Source: Euperipatoides rowelli (taxonomy: Eukaryota; Onychophora; Udeonychophora; Euonychophora; Peripatopsidae). Taken from it: a stretch of 11,552 bases of DNA. The stretch lies in the NCBI GenBank assembly GCA_003024985.2, contig PXIH01S0063515.1; one strand, given 5' to 3'. The notes beneath the pieces were generated by a model, which did no database searches, had not been told where the DNA came from, and saw nothing but the letters and a program-made list of their open reading frames with translations. Positions within the stretch are counted from its first letter, which is position 1; every line of letters begins with the position of its first letter. Both the position numbers and the translations under genes were made by a program. Positions 1 to 6,735 of the stretch are shown here, in pieces.

Positions 1-112
1 TTTCTTCTCCCTGATCATTGGAAGAGAAATAAATAAGTGGCATTATTTGTATTTCATTATTTTACTTTTTCAAGGTGTAATTATATCCTGTTTTTTTTTT
101 TCTTCCCCACAG

Positions 113-263
113 GCAAGTATTCCAAAGAGCTTTAACTTTAAATCTATCTCTGATGAAGAAGAAATTTTTCTTTAAAAAATTTCTGCAGTTTGAAAAACAA
201 TATGGTGATTCAGATTCTGTGGCAAAAGTAAAAGAAAAATTACAGGAATTTGTACTGAAATAA
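113..263 (+). CDS. RRP5: RRP5/PDCD11 C-terminal (HAT-repeat) part, terminal exon
   Basis: Terminal exon encoding the last 49 residues of an RRP5-like protein, a nucleolar factor needed for early pre-rRNA cleavage in both the 18S and 5.8S/25S-28S pathways. The exon follows a strong acceptor (pyrimidine tract 91-110, AG at 111-112). It starts with one base that completes a codon from an upstream exon outside the window and ends at TAA 261-263. The translation runs QVFQRALTLNLS, then MKKKFFFKKFLQFEKQYG, then VKEKLQEFVLK. This matches the end of animal PDCD11, where a helix of the KRMKFFFKRYLDYEKQHG type forms the last HAT (TPR-like) repeat. The usual short tail after it is missing or shortened. 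The S1 half of the same protein family is on the opposite strand, ending 110 bp away. The match is from memory of the family, but its length and position leave little doubt. Confidence 0.9.
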
Positions 264-315
264 GCAATCTTTTTAATTTGTAAATAGCAATCTGATATTC
301 AATCATGTTTTATAA

Positions 316-321
316 AATAAA
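316..321 (+). terminator. Polyadenylation signal AATAAA of the plus-strand RRP5 HAT gene
   Basis: An AATAAA hexamer lies 53 bases after the plus-strand stop codon. Cleavage 10-30 bases downstream would place the transcript end at about 331-351, within the minus-strand gene's 3' UTR. The short UTR is typical of compact convergent genes. No cDNA evidence is available here. Confidence 0.6.
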
Positions 322-322
322 A

Positions 323-332
323 TTTATTTATT
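323..332 (-). terminator. Overlapping AATAAA signals of the minus-strand RRP5 S1 gene
   Basis: The plus strand reads TTTATTTATT, so the minus strand carries two overlapping AATAAA hexamers (332-327 and 328-323). They begin 42 bases past the minus-strand stop codon at 376-374. They lie directly beside the plus-strand signal at 316-321, so the two convergent genes appear to share one small termination zone and their mRNA ends should overlap. Confidence 0.6.
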
Positions 333-373
333 CACAAAATAATGTACAGTGTCCATTCATTTTTTTCTGTTAA

Positions 374-437
374 CTAGGAAGGTGTTCGCTCCTCTGGTAC
401 CAATGATGATATAATTTCGTTACTTTCAGCACTAACA
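374..437 (-). CDS. RRP5: RRP5 S1-domain part, terminal exon
   Basis: Last coding exon of the minus-strand RRP5 S1 gene. The acceptor is excellent: a long T-rich tract (about 460-441) and then GATAG with AG at 439-438. The first base, T, completes a Ser codon (AG+T) with the previous exon, which ends in AG at 1057. The remaining codons read VSAESNEIISSLVPEERTPS and then TAG (376-374). Residues such as NEIISSLVPEE fit the final beta strand of an S1 domain. They align with the end of the last S1 domain of PDCD11, where the LVELSFLPGDTGKP stretch precedes the charged linker to the HAT repeats. Here translation stops at that point instead of entering the linker, and minus-strand polyadenylation signals follow within 42 bases. 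The exon could instead end another gene, but the exact phase match and S1 pattern argue for RRP5. Confidence 0.72.
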
Positions 438-1056
438 CTATCAAAAAAACAAAAAAAAAATGAAACCTTGATACAAAACTTATAGAAGATCTAATTAAAA
501 ATGCTAAATTACTTTAGTTGTGAGAATAATATTGAATGATTTCACCAAAGCTTTTTTTTTTTTTAATCGGCTAAATACAGTATGTATAATAAATTGGCCG
601 ACTACTTAGTACTAAAATAATGTATTTATCACCACAAGTTACTGGCAACAACAGTGTACTTTAGTCACTCATTAATGGATGAAATTAAATTGCATTTTGG
701 TCACGCGACCAGGACATTAGATTTATAAAAAAAAAAGACTGTTACAAGGCCAAACTAGTAACCCTCAAGCTTACTGGTTAGAATCCGGAGAAAACTTTTT
801 TTTTTTCATAATCTGTGTATCTTAGTTGAGAGAAAAATATGAAAAAACAACAGGAATCTATTTAAAAAAAATGTTAAAACTTGAGATTGACATACAGTAC
901 ACTGATCCAGCCACACAAATACGGGATGGACATGCTAGAAAGGTGCATGCTAATTCCAAACAAATTATACTGTGCATGATCCCATGAGAAAGTAAATGTG
1001 CAAACTTAACACAAATAAAAGCATTCCTTATTGGACATAATAATGAATTAACAAAC
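438..1056 (-). other. Intron of the RRP5 S1 gene (last intron)
   Basis: The donor is AG|GTTTGT at 1057/1056 and the acceptor is GATAG|T at 438/437, giving 619 bp on the minus strand. The stretch is AT-rich with several poly-T/poly-A runs (551-564, 729-738, 797-806). I see no further exon on either strand. A small imperfect palindrome, TGGTCACGCGACCA, lies at about 698-711. Confidence 0.6.
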
Positions 1057-1151
1057 CTGATAATCTTAGTAGTCACAAGTTGCCCTATACTAAAATTCTG
1101 TTTCAAATTTTTACTGGCTGTAGGTTTTTGTATATGAGACAGAGGTACAAA
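1057..1151 (-). CDS. RRP5: RRP5 S1 gene, exon 3' part (left contig copy)
   Basis: This is the left-hand copy of most of an exon that also appears at 1816-1706. It reads SHIQKPTASKNLKQNF and then SIGQLVTTKII, the second half of the last S1 domain. It corresponds to the PDCD11 stretch around SKKALYNKHLPEGKLLTARV. The exon ends at AG (1058-1057) with donor GTTTGT. Bases 1063-1151 are identical to 1706-1794, so this is one exon present twice because two overlapping contig ends were not merged. The true exon is 1816-1706 followed by 1062-1057: 117 nt, entering with one base and leaving with AG. Confidence 0.75.
1063..1151. repeat. 89-bp exact direct copy, left (contig-end overlap)
   Basis: Base-for-base identical to 1706-1794 and directly followed by an 'n' at 1152. 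An exact overlap of fixed length next to 'n' at both sites is typical of neighbouring contigs in a k-mer graph assembly (overlap k-1), rather than of a biological duplication. It lies within an RRP5 exon. Confidence 0.9.
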
Positions 1152-1301
1152 NGGGGGGTATGAGTGAGCTTAGGGTTAATCACATAGAACTTCTGTCCAG
1201 AACATTTCTGGATTATTTTTGCTTTAAATATTAAAGATTATTTAATAATATTACTTTGTGTTAAGTGAAATAACTTGATATAATATATTCTATTTGATTA
1301 G

Positions 1302-1383
1302 GGAATTGATGGCAAATATGTGCAGGCTCAACCTTTAAATGATCAATACAGTCTAAGAACTTTCTCAATGGATGAAACTATTG
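1302..1383 (+). CDS. TUBGCP2: TUBGCP2 (gamma-tubulin complex protein 2), internal exon a
   Basis: Internal exon of GCP2, which pairs with GCP3 and two gamma-tubulins in the small complex that nucleates microtubules at centrosomes. The acceptor AG is at 1300-1301 and the donor GTAGGT starts at 1384. It has 27 codons plus one base, reading GIDGKYVQAQPLNDQ and then YSLRTFSMDETI. This matches the GVDGRYV-AQPL stretch and following residues in the N-terminal gamma-tubulin-ring (GCP N) domain of animal GCP2, in the first third of a roughly 900-residue protein. The leftover G joins AT of exon b (3601) to make Asp, as the family pattern requires. The exon lies in the block at 1153-1704 that is probably misplaced, so its distance from exons b and c is not reliable. 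Confidence 0.85.
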
Positions 1384-1424
1384 GTAGGTTCAATGTTTGA
1401 TCCTTGCATTACAAAACTTTAATT

Positions 1425-1530
1425 TAGTGATGGGCGAATATTACCTGTGAATACTCGAATACTAGAAAATATTTGAGATCTTAAATAATGTCAATAGAAG
1501 ATATTTGAATACCTCAAATATCTCGCCATA
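1425..1530. mobile_element. Possible degenerate transposon end / hairpin region
   Basis: TAGTGATGGGCGAATA at 1425-1440 resembles ends of some hAT-like animal DNA transposons. It is followed by short GAATA-type repeats and a perfect 10-bp hairpin (AGATATTTGA at 1499-1508 pairing with 1514-1523 across a 5-base loop). I see no clear matching terminus or target duplication, so this is only a candidate fragment within the TUBGCP2 intron. Confidence 0.3.
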
Positions 1531-1705
1531 GTTAAAGACAATGTGTGGGACATTATAATGTGACTACCATATTTTGTTTACCTAATAGTAATATTTATAC
1601 GGTAAACTAATAATTTGTTTTTTCGTTATTTTATTTTTCTTAGTTATATATTTTTGTAACCTATAATTAATAGGTTAACATTATACAATTTATTCAAATT
1701 GTATN

Positions 1706-1794
1706 ATCTTAGTAGTCACAAGTTGCCCTATACTAAAATTCTGTTTCAAATTTTTACTGGCTGTAGGTTTTTGTATATGAGACAGAGGTACAAA
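1706..1794. repeat. 89-bp exact direct copy, right (contig-end overlap)
   Basis: Identical to 1063-1151 and immediately preceded by 'n' at 1705. It is the start of the right-hand contig, whose sequence continues the RRP5 exon up to the acceptor at 1818-1817. Confidence 0.9.
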
Positions 1795-1816
1795 GCTGTC
1801 CAAACCATTCCCTAAA
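1706..1816 (-). CDS. RRP5: RRP5 S1 gene, exon 5' part (second half of last S1 domain)
   Basis: The acceptor is TTCAG with AG at 1818-1817. The first base T (1816) completes Ser with the AG that ends the exon at 1899. The translation is LGNGLDSFVPLSHIQKPTAS, then KNLKQNFSIGQLVTTK, cut by the 'n' at 1705 and completed by 1062-1057. It matches PDCD11 around LGPSVVGLARYSHVSQ through GKLLTARVL, the core and later strands of the final S1 RNA-binding domain. With the six bases in the left contig the exon is 117 nt (1 + 38 codons + 2) and in phase at both ends. Alone it looks truncated, but only because of the assembly break. Confidence 0.85.
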
Positions 1817-1898
1817 CTGAATAAAATATAAAGATTGAATAAATAAAAAAATTATATTTCCAATTAATTAAATTTGCATTTGAGAAAAGATTAAACAC

Positions 1899-2021
1899 CT
1901 AATAAAGAGGCCGGCAACTGTCAAATTCTTGATAAATCCTCGCAATAGTTGACCTACTTGGAGATCTTGCAGCAAATTCACTTCCGGATCTTTAATTTCT
2001 AGGTGTTTTGGTCCACACAAC
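1899..2021 (-). CDS. RRP5: RRP5 S1 gene, exon opening the last S1 domain
   Basis: Minus-strand exon of 123 nt (1 + 40 codons + 2). The acceptor is TTATTAG with AG at 2023-2022 and the donor is GTGTTT from 1898. It reads LCGPKHLEIKDPEVNLL, then QDLQVGQLLRGFIKN, then LTVAGLFI. It aligns closely with PDCD11 VEDPEINSIQDIKEGQLLRG and the following GVFF, the linker and first strands of the final S1 domain. The first base G completes Arg with the AG ending the exon at 10488, giving ...SIRPSR and then LCGPK.... It ends in AG, matching the single-base entry of the exon at 1816. The next upstream coding exon is about 8.5 kb away at 10488. Confidence 0.9.
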
Positions 2022-2407
2022 CTAATAAAAAAAGTTTGCATTCTATGTACTGTAATTTAATATAACTTGTAAAAATTACTGTACATTTACACATGTGTAA
2101 ACAAACTCTATCATGTGACCTTTGGCCCTTTACATTTAGAATAGCTCAGCGGAATATATTTATTTCTGAACATTAGACTGCTCACATGGTCCTTCTCTAC
2201 ACACTCTTCATAAAAATGATTGCGTGTTTTAATATTAAACAAAAGGGCAGGGGTGTCTTAAACACACAACAAATTAGCACCCTTTGAAAAAGTAACCCCA
2301 CTGTACAGATGTCATTTATCAATAATACAGTAATTGATAAATTCCAGAATAAATCTAAGATTTATTCCTAATTTTGTAGTTTACTTGATTTGACCATTCA
2401 TACTTAC

Positions 2408-2543
2408 AGTTTATTGTTTGTTTATATTTATATGTTCTTTGAACTTGTGATGTTGATAGGCTCTCCCTACTGTCTTTTGCACTTGCCTTGAATCTTCCTA
2501 TGGACCAGCCACCCACGGTATAGCCTCCCCCTGTCTTTTGATC
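2408..2543 (-). CDS. Possible minus-strand exon of unknown gene, or cassette exon
   Basis: A 136-nt open stretch richer in G+C than its surroundings, with good splice signals on the minus strand. The acceptor has tract TTCTTCTTTTTATCATAG with AG at 2545-2544. The donor is ACT|GTAAGTATG with GT at 2407-2406. One frame stays open for 45 codons: DQKTGGGYTVGGWSIG, then RFKASAKDSRESLSTS, then QVQRTYKYKQTIN. I do not recognise it. It does not fit RRP5: joined after the AG of the exon at 10488 it meets a stop after 14 codons, and its length is not a multiple of three. It could belong to another gene, be a frame-breaking cassette exon of RRP5, or be chance. Confidence 0.35.
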
Positions 2544-3319
2544 CTATGATAAAAAGAAGAAAAAGACTTTAAATTATGAACAATATTGAAATTAAAATAA
2601 ATTGACTCTAAATTTTGCTTATCAACGAATGGAAACCTCAACAGGAAATGGAACACCAGCATATAGGATAAAGAGCACTGTTAAAGCACTGTTTGTTCAA
2701 CTATGGAGGGAAATTTTCAGATTAATTACCATGGTTACCCAGCTGAGGTTATAATTTCATCTGCTTTCTTATCACAAATAATAGTACCAAAGTATTCCGC
2801 ATAGTGGCGCTCTCTTAACTCATCTACAGTACATAAATATAGCAACCTATAGGAGGATATTCAATATAAACATCGCTATTANGGCAACAGTAGAGTATAT
2901 AAATCGATGCAGAGCAGAAAACAAGAGAAATTAGCCAGATTTTCAAGGTGAAGAGAAAGACAGCTGGTCAAAACTTAGAATCGAACACTGACCAGGGGAA
3001 NAAGACCACCCATCAATACAAAGATGCTCGATTCAAAACTCCAATAAATTCCAGTCTGCCTCTACAGTTTCTTAGAATCAACATTATATTTTCTACAGTT
3101 TATATACCAAGTAGCCGTTTTATCGTCATCCCAGGCCATCAATAGTTATTATCATGGTAAACAGTACTTTTATACATTTTCTACTTCTTGATTAGCTAAC
3201 GTCGTCATCTTTTACCGACAACAAGCCATCCAGTATCCTGAAGCCGTATAGACTTTATTCATAGACTTGATTTAATTTGATATATTTCTCCCCCCCTCCC
3301 CTTTCTCTTCTCTTTGCAG

Positions 3320-3379
3320 CGCGCTTTAGCTCAATTTCGTAATCAGTGCACCTTTTGTGGGTTAATTTTGTTATCTTAA
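3320..3379 (+). CDS. Possible terminal exon of an unknown plus-strand gene
   Basis: A very strong acceptor (pyrimidine tract about 3286-3317, AG at 3318-3319) is followed by the only open frame: RALAQFRNQCTFCGLILLS and then TAA (3377-3379). AATAAA at 3418-3423 and a TG-rich stretch at 3441-3460 follow at normal distances, so the arrangement looks like a genuine last exon with 3' UTR. The 19 residues are too few to name a family. I see no upstream exon of this gene in the window; the neighbouring 'n' at 3001 and 2882 may separate it from its partners. The other two frames stop within about 7 codons. Confidence 0.4.
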   Translation, partial: RALAQFRNQCTFCGLILLS

Positions 3380-3417
3380 ATTTATGGGGAAAGGAGATGT
3401 TAATTGCGATTTTAGCA

Positions 3418-3460
3418 AATAAATGTTTGCTTGCTAAACCTCTGTGTTTGTGTGTGTGTA
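3418..3460 (+). terminator. Polyadenylation site: AATAAA plus TG-rich downstream element
   Basis: AATAAA at 3418-3423 is followed 18 bases later by TCTGTGTTTGTGTGTGTGTA (3441-3460). This is the classic pairing of a poly(A) hexamer and a GU-rich downstream element in animals. It would end the transcript of the candidate exon at 3320 and would prematurely end any TUBGCP2 transcript crossing from 1383 to 3601. Confidence 0.5.
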
Positions 3461-3600
3461 GACGTTAAGATAGGTTAATCGAAATGCTCTAATTAATTTT
3501 ATTTACAGGTCAGATNTTTTTTTTAAATTTTATCATTGTCTACTTAATAAAATTTAATGTTGAATGAGTTTTAATTACTCATTACTGTCACTATTTTTAG

Positions 3601-3678
3601 ATTATTCTCTCAAAGAACTGACTCGACGCATTCTACCAATCTGCTGTCATTATTCGAATGTTGTGCGATTTGTTGAAG
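3601..3678 (+). CDS. TUBGCP2: TUBGCP2, internal exon b
   Basis: Exon of 78 nt (2 + 25 codons + 1) between acceptor TTTTTAG (AG at 3599-3600) and donor GTAAAT at 3679. AT completes Asp with the G left by exon a. The translation is YSLKELTRRILPICC and then HYSNVVRFVE, matching the GCP2 stretch with L-REL--RILP, YS-V and RFIE in the N-terminal GCP domain. The trailing G joins AA of exon c to make Glu, giving RFVEEKSSF exactly as in animal GCP2. The intron to exon c is only 116 bp. Confidence 0.92.
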
Positions 3679-3794
3679 GTAAATCTTATGGGGAAAATCT
3701 ACTAGAATGATTGAAATTTTTTTATTAATAAATGAGATTTTTAATTTTGAAACTTCTATTTCGTCCATTCACACCCCTCATTTCTATCTTAAAG

Positions 3795-3862
3795 AAAAAT
3801 CATCATTTAAGTATGGTTTGGTTAATCATGGCTTAGCATCTGCCATAAGAACGTTGCTCAAG
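3795..3862 (+). CDS. TUBGCP2: TUBGCP2, internal exon c
   Basis: Exon of 68 nt (2 + 22 codons) with acceptor AAAG (AG at 3793-3794) and donor GTTGGT at 3863. It reads KSSFKYGLVNHGLASAIR and then TLLK, almost the same as the GCP2 signature EKSSFEYGQVNHALAAAMRTLLK in the N-terminal GCP domain, which contacts neighbouring GCPs in the spiral. The next exon should start in phase 0 with residues of the E-Y/H-L type followed by LV-QLE. I do not find it downstream in this window, so the gene is cut off by an assembly break or is a partial copy. Confidence 0.92.
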
Positions 3863-4540
3863 GTTGGTATTAATACAGAATGGCCCTAAAATAACTGGAC
3901 ACTTTTAAGTAAAAAAAAATATATTGATTTAACCTGCTAACTTTTTAACTACTTTTTTTTAGAAAAAAAGTCATTGTTACTGTAGGATCTTGACCTATCT
4001 GGTTACATGCAGAATGATTGGGTTTGATGTGGATGGATGATGACTGATATCACCAAAATATTGTTTAGATCATACACACTATTGGAATAACTATCCAGAC
4101 TCTTTTATTTCAAATCATATGACCAACATTCAGATTAGACTGATAGTGTACTAAGTGTAGTCAGAATATTGTTCTTAGAGTAAAGAAATAGTTTACTTCC
4201 GGTTGGATGAGAAATTCCAGACTCACCTATTGTTACAAAATCCCTATAATCCAACACAGTACGATGAAAATATGGTTTTATTTTATATACAGTATATAAA
4301 CAATTTACTCATCTTTATAGTTTTTGACATTTACTACCTTCACATTTACTATACCCTGCAATTTATTTATCCTATAAGGACCTTTGTATCTTTCTTTAAG
4401 TTTCCTGGGTTTTTTCTAGAGAAATGACTAGAATTGAGTCACAACTCATTTTGACCAACTGTAAATCTGGAATTACACAATCTTACTGATGAGTAGGGGC
4501 ATATAAAATTAGTATTAATATTTTTAGAAATTCATTTTTA
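3863..4540. other. Non-coding stretch after TUBGCP2 exon c
   Basis: AT-rich sequence with no supportable exon. It starts as TUBGCP2 intron and includes the left member of an inverted pair at 3881-3908. Confidence 0.5.
3881..3908 (+). repeat. Inverted pair, left member (possible Tc1/mariner-like end)
   Basis: TGGCCCTAAAATAACTGGAC followed by ACTTTTAA, preceded by TAATACAG. Its reverse complement recurs at 8034-8061 with 17 identical bases and then a one-base shift. The TACAG...AACTGGACAC pattern recalls Tc1/mariner terminal repeats, which often contain AAAGTATTTGGACAC. No transposase is visible between the two, so this could be a decayed element 4.2 kb long or two unrelated fragments of one family. 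Confidence 0.4.
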
Positions 4541-5262
4541 AAATCTAATGTTTCGGTGTTATTCAGTAAATCCATTAATAAATCATTTAATGTTACAGAT
4601 TCTGATTTAACATATTTGTTTTTCAAATTGTGTAAACAAAAACATTTATACTAAACATACTGCAAGTTTTAATGTTTTTTTCTAAAGGATTTGCCTATGA
4701 TCATTTAAAATTTACATTGCAAAAACATGTTAAGCATAGACACTCAGGAAATCTATTTTTGATGTATGCTAAATCTGACATCAAAGTTTGCCCATTTGGT
4801 AGCTTGATTTTTTCTAGTTTTTCTAAAAAAATTAATATATTAAAATTTTAATACAGTATGTTAAATATTAAAAATGTAAATAATTTAAATCTTGAGTTGT
4901 GCCAGAATTTTTTCATGATTAAGTATCTATAGTAAATATGAACACAACTTAATTTGATATCATTGCTAGAAAATAGAAATGTTTAAAAAAAACATATTTT
5001 GCATCTACAGTAGATATGTAAATGATGGATCTAAACTAAATATTAGATGGAATTAGGAATTCCAATTAGGATGCATTTGATTTACACAGTTCAAGAAACA
5101 TATTTTTACTTTACAATAACTATTTGTTAAGGGGGAACAATAAAAACCAATAAAATAGGGAAAGAATTCATTTAAGATGCAGAATGGCTTATAAAGTCAT
5201 TTCAGGAAATCTAAGGACACTGGCAAGTTAATCTGTTCTCTTTCAGTCCTTAAGAAGACAGA
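4541..5262 (+). repeat. Diverged direct duplication, copy 1
   Basis: Collinear with 6151-6735. Shared blocks in the same order include CGGTGTTATTC / GGTGTTATTCGG, CCTATGATCATTTAAAATTT, TATGCTAAATCTGACATCAA, TTTCAGGAAATCTAAGGACA followed by CTGGCAAG, and CAGTCCTTAA. Copies differ by many substitutions and indels, with copy 1 longer by about 140 bp. One frame of copy 1 (from 4688) stays open for about 54 codons but is destroyed in copy 2, so the unit is not visibly coding. Confidence 0.85.
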
Positions 5263-6150
5263 GAAAGTCTGATAAAAACCCATAAAATGTAAAAACAATT
5301 TCTTTGAAATCATCTTCCCATATTCTGGTAAATATTGTTTTTTTTTAAAACAGAAACTGTGGGTTGATCTTTAGCAGGCACAGCATTTTGATTTATTTAA
5401 TTTCCACCTGTCGTGCTGTTGTAAATTTTAAAAGACAAATTCAATTTTTTATAAAATTTGTCTATGTGTATGGTCTTCTGCCTTCTATTCCTAAAACTAA
5501 CTCCCCACTACAATATGCACATAGCCCATTTTATAGTTATTTTTTAGAATTATATGTACAAAGTCGTCCAGACATAAATTTTACGACACACGACNGGCTA
5601 TGTACGCCTCCACTGAGCGCCTACTTCGGGATAAGTAGTCATATAGATAATCGGGAGGATCCGGCCTGAGTGCAATATAAGTTTTCTGAAACACATAATC
5701 TTTCTCATGATAGAATAGAGCAAATTAGGGGGGAGGGAAGCTCTATGAGGAGGATTATGCACAGTCCAACAAAGCTACAACATCTAGAATATGACAGATA
5801 TATTAAACATACACAGTAAATCCATCCCAAAATTTAAAGGCTCTAACATTACCAACGTAAAAGCCTATTAAATATTACCATCTTTTTTTCCTTACATTGA
5901 TGGACTTAATGTGAAAATCCTCATCTATGCTGTTTTAGTTGTACAATATATTGACTTTAATTAATGAGGCCAGCTTTCTCTCAATCACTGTTGGATTGAG
6001 AATTGATAGATGAATAAAAACATCACCATTTTAAAAAAAAATTCTTTGGTTGTATCGGAGACCAAATATTGTATGTAACATTACAGAGAATAAACAATTT
6101 TTTTTTTTTCTTTTTATATAACTTTTTTATTTGAAAAAAATGTAAATTGA
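5263..6150. other. Spacer between the two duplication copies
   Basis: No exon is recognised here. An 'n' at 5595 is followed by a short G+C-richer patch (5596-5670) unlike its surroundings, which may mark a contig join. Poly-A/T runs occur at 6033-6041 and 6100-6109. Confidence 0.5.
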
Positions 6151-6735
6151 AATAAGATTTTGGTGTTATTCGGTGAATACATTATAAATCATTTAACATT
6201 AGAGATTCTGATTTAAAACAAAAAAAAAAATTTATACTAAACCTACAGCAGGATTTCCTATGATCATTTAAAATTTATATTGCAAAAACGTGTTCAGCAT
6301 ATCTACTTTTGACGTACACGTATGCTAAATCTGACATCAAATTGTGTCCATTTGGTAACTTGATTTTAATGTAAATAATTTGAATCTTGAGTTGTGATGA
6401 ACAAAACTTCATTTCACATCATTGCTAAAAATGTGTTCAATAATAATAATAAAAAACTTAATACTTACAGTACATCACAGATCAGGAAATTTCTAAAACA
6501 TTTTTTTAGAAATTTCAATAGGTTGCATTTGGTTTATGACAATCAAGATAGATATTTTTGCTTTACAATGACATTATTTGTTCCTAAAAGAAGCACAAGT
6601 TACATTTTTTAAACTGTCTCCAATAAAAACCCACAAAATGGAAAAATATTTTTTTTTTAATAAGGTCCATAATGGATTATAAAGGAATTTCAGGAAATCT
6701 AAGGACACTGGCAAGGTAACCAGTCCTTAATAAAA
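6151..6735 (+). repeat. Diverged direct duplication, copy 2
   Basis: Second copy of the unit at 4541-5262, in the same orientation, with start-to-start spacing of about 1.6 kb. The best-preserved parts are 6250-6365 (matching 4689-4812) and 6689-6730 (matching 5200-5260). Confidence 0.85.

Larger units (their letters stand above)
1153..1704. other. 552-bp block probably misplaced by scaffolding
   Basis: The block is bounded by 'n' at 1152 and 1705 and by the two 89-bp copies. It carries one TUBGCP2 exon on the plus strand and interrupts an RRP5 exon on the minus strand. Deleting it with one 89-bp copy restores a continuous reading frame with normal splice sites. Its proper place is presumably upstream of the TUBGCP2 exons at 3601 and 3795. 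Confidence 0.8.

Noticed and set aside
858-1106. 82-codon minus-strand open frame
   Set aside because: Its start overlaps the real RRP5 exon (1151-1057), but the rest reads through intron past the donor at 1056. The translation after KIIR has no S1 character.
2348-2368. 10-bp perfect hairpin GAATAAATCT/AGATTTATTC
   Set aside because: AT-rich short hairpins are expected by chance in this composition; no supporting context.
2948-3145. 65-codon plus-strand frame starting with GTG
   Set aside because: Crosses the 'n' at 3001, has a low-complexity composition and no family resemblance.
4203-4427. 74-codon plus-strand frame rich in Tyr, Phe and Ile
   Set aside because: Composition is what AT-rich non-coding DNA gives; no splice context or recognisable motif.
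4688-4850. Acceptor-like TTTCTAAAG followed by an open frame of about 54 codons (GFAYDHLKFTLQKHV...)
   Set aside because: The matching stretch of the duplicate (from 6250) meets stops at once, so the frame is not conserved, and it does not resemble the missing TUBGCP2 exon.
5364-5669. 101-codon plus-strand frame
   Set aside because: It crosses the 'n' at 5595, so it joins two contig ends, and it lacks domain character.
6394-6612. 72-codon plus-strand frame
   Set aside because: Lies inside duplication copy 2; copy 1 does not keep the frame; Asn/Lys-rich AT composition.
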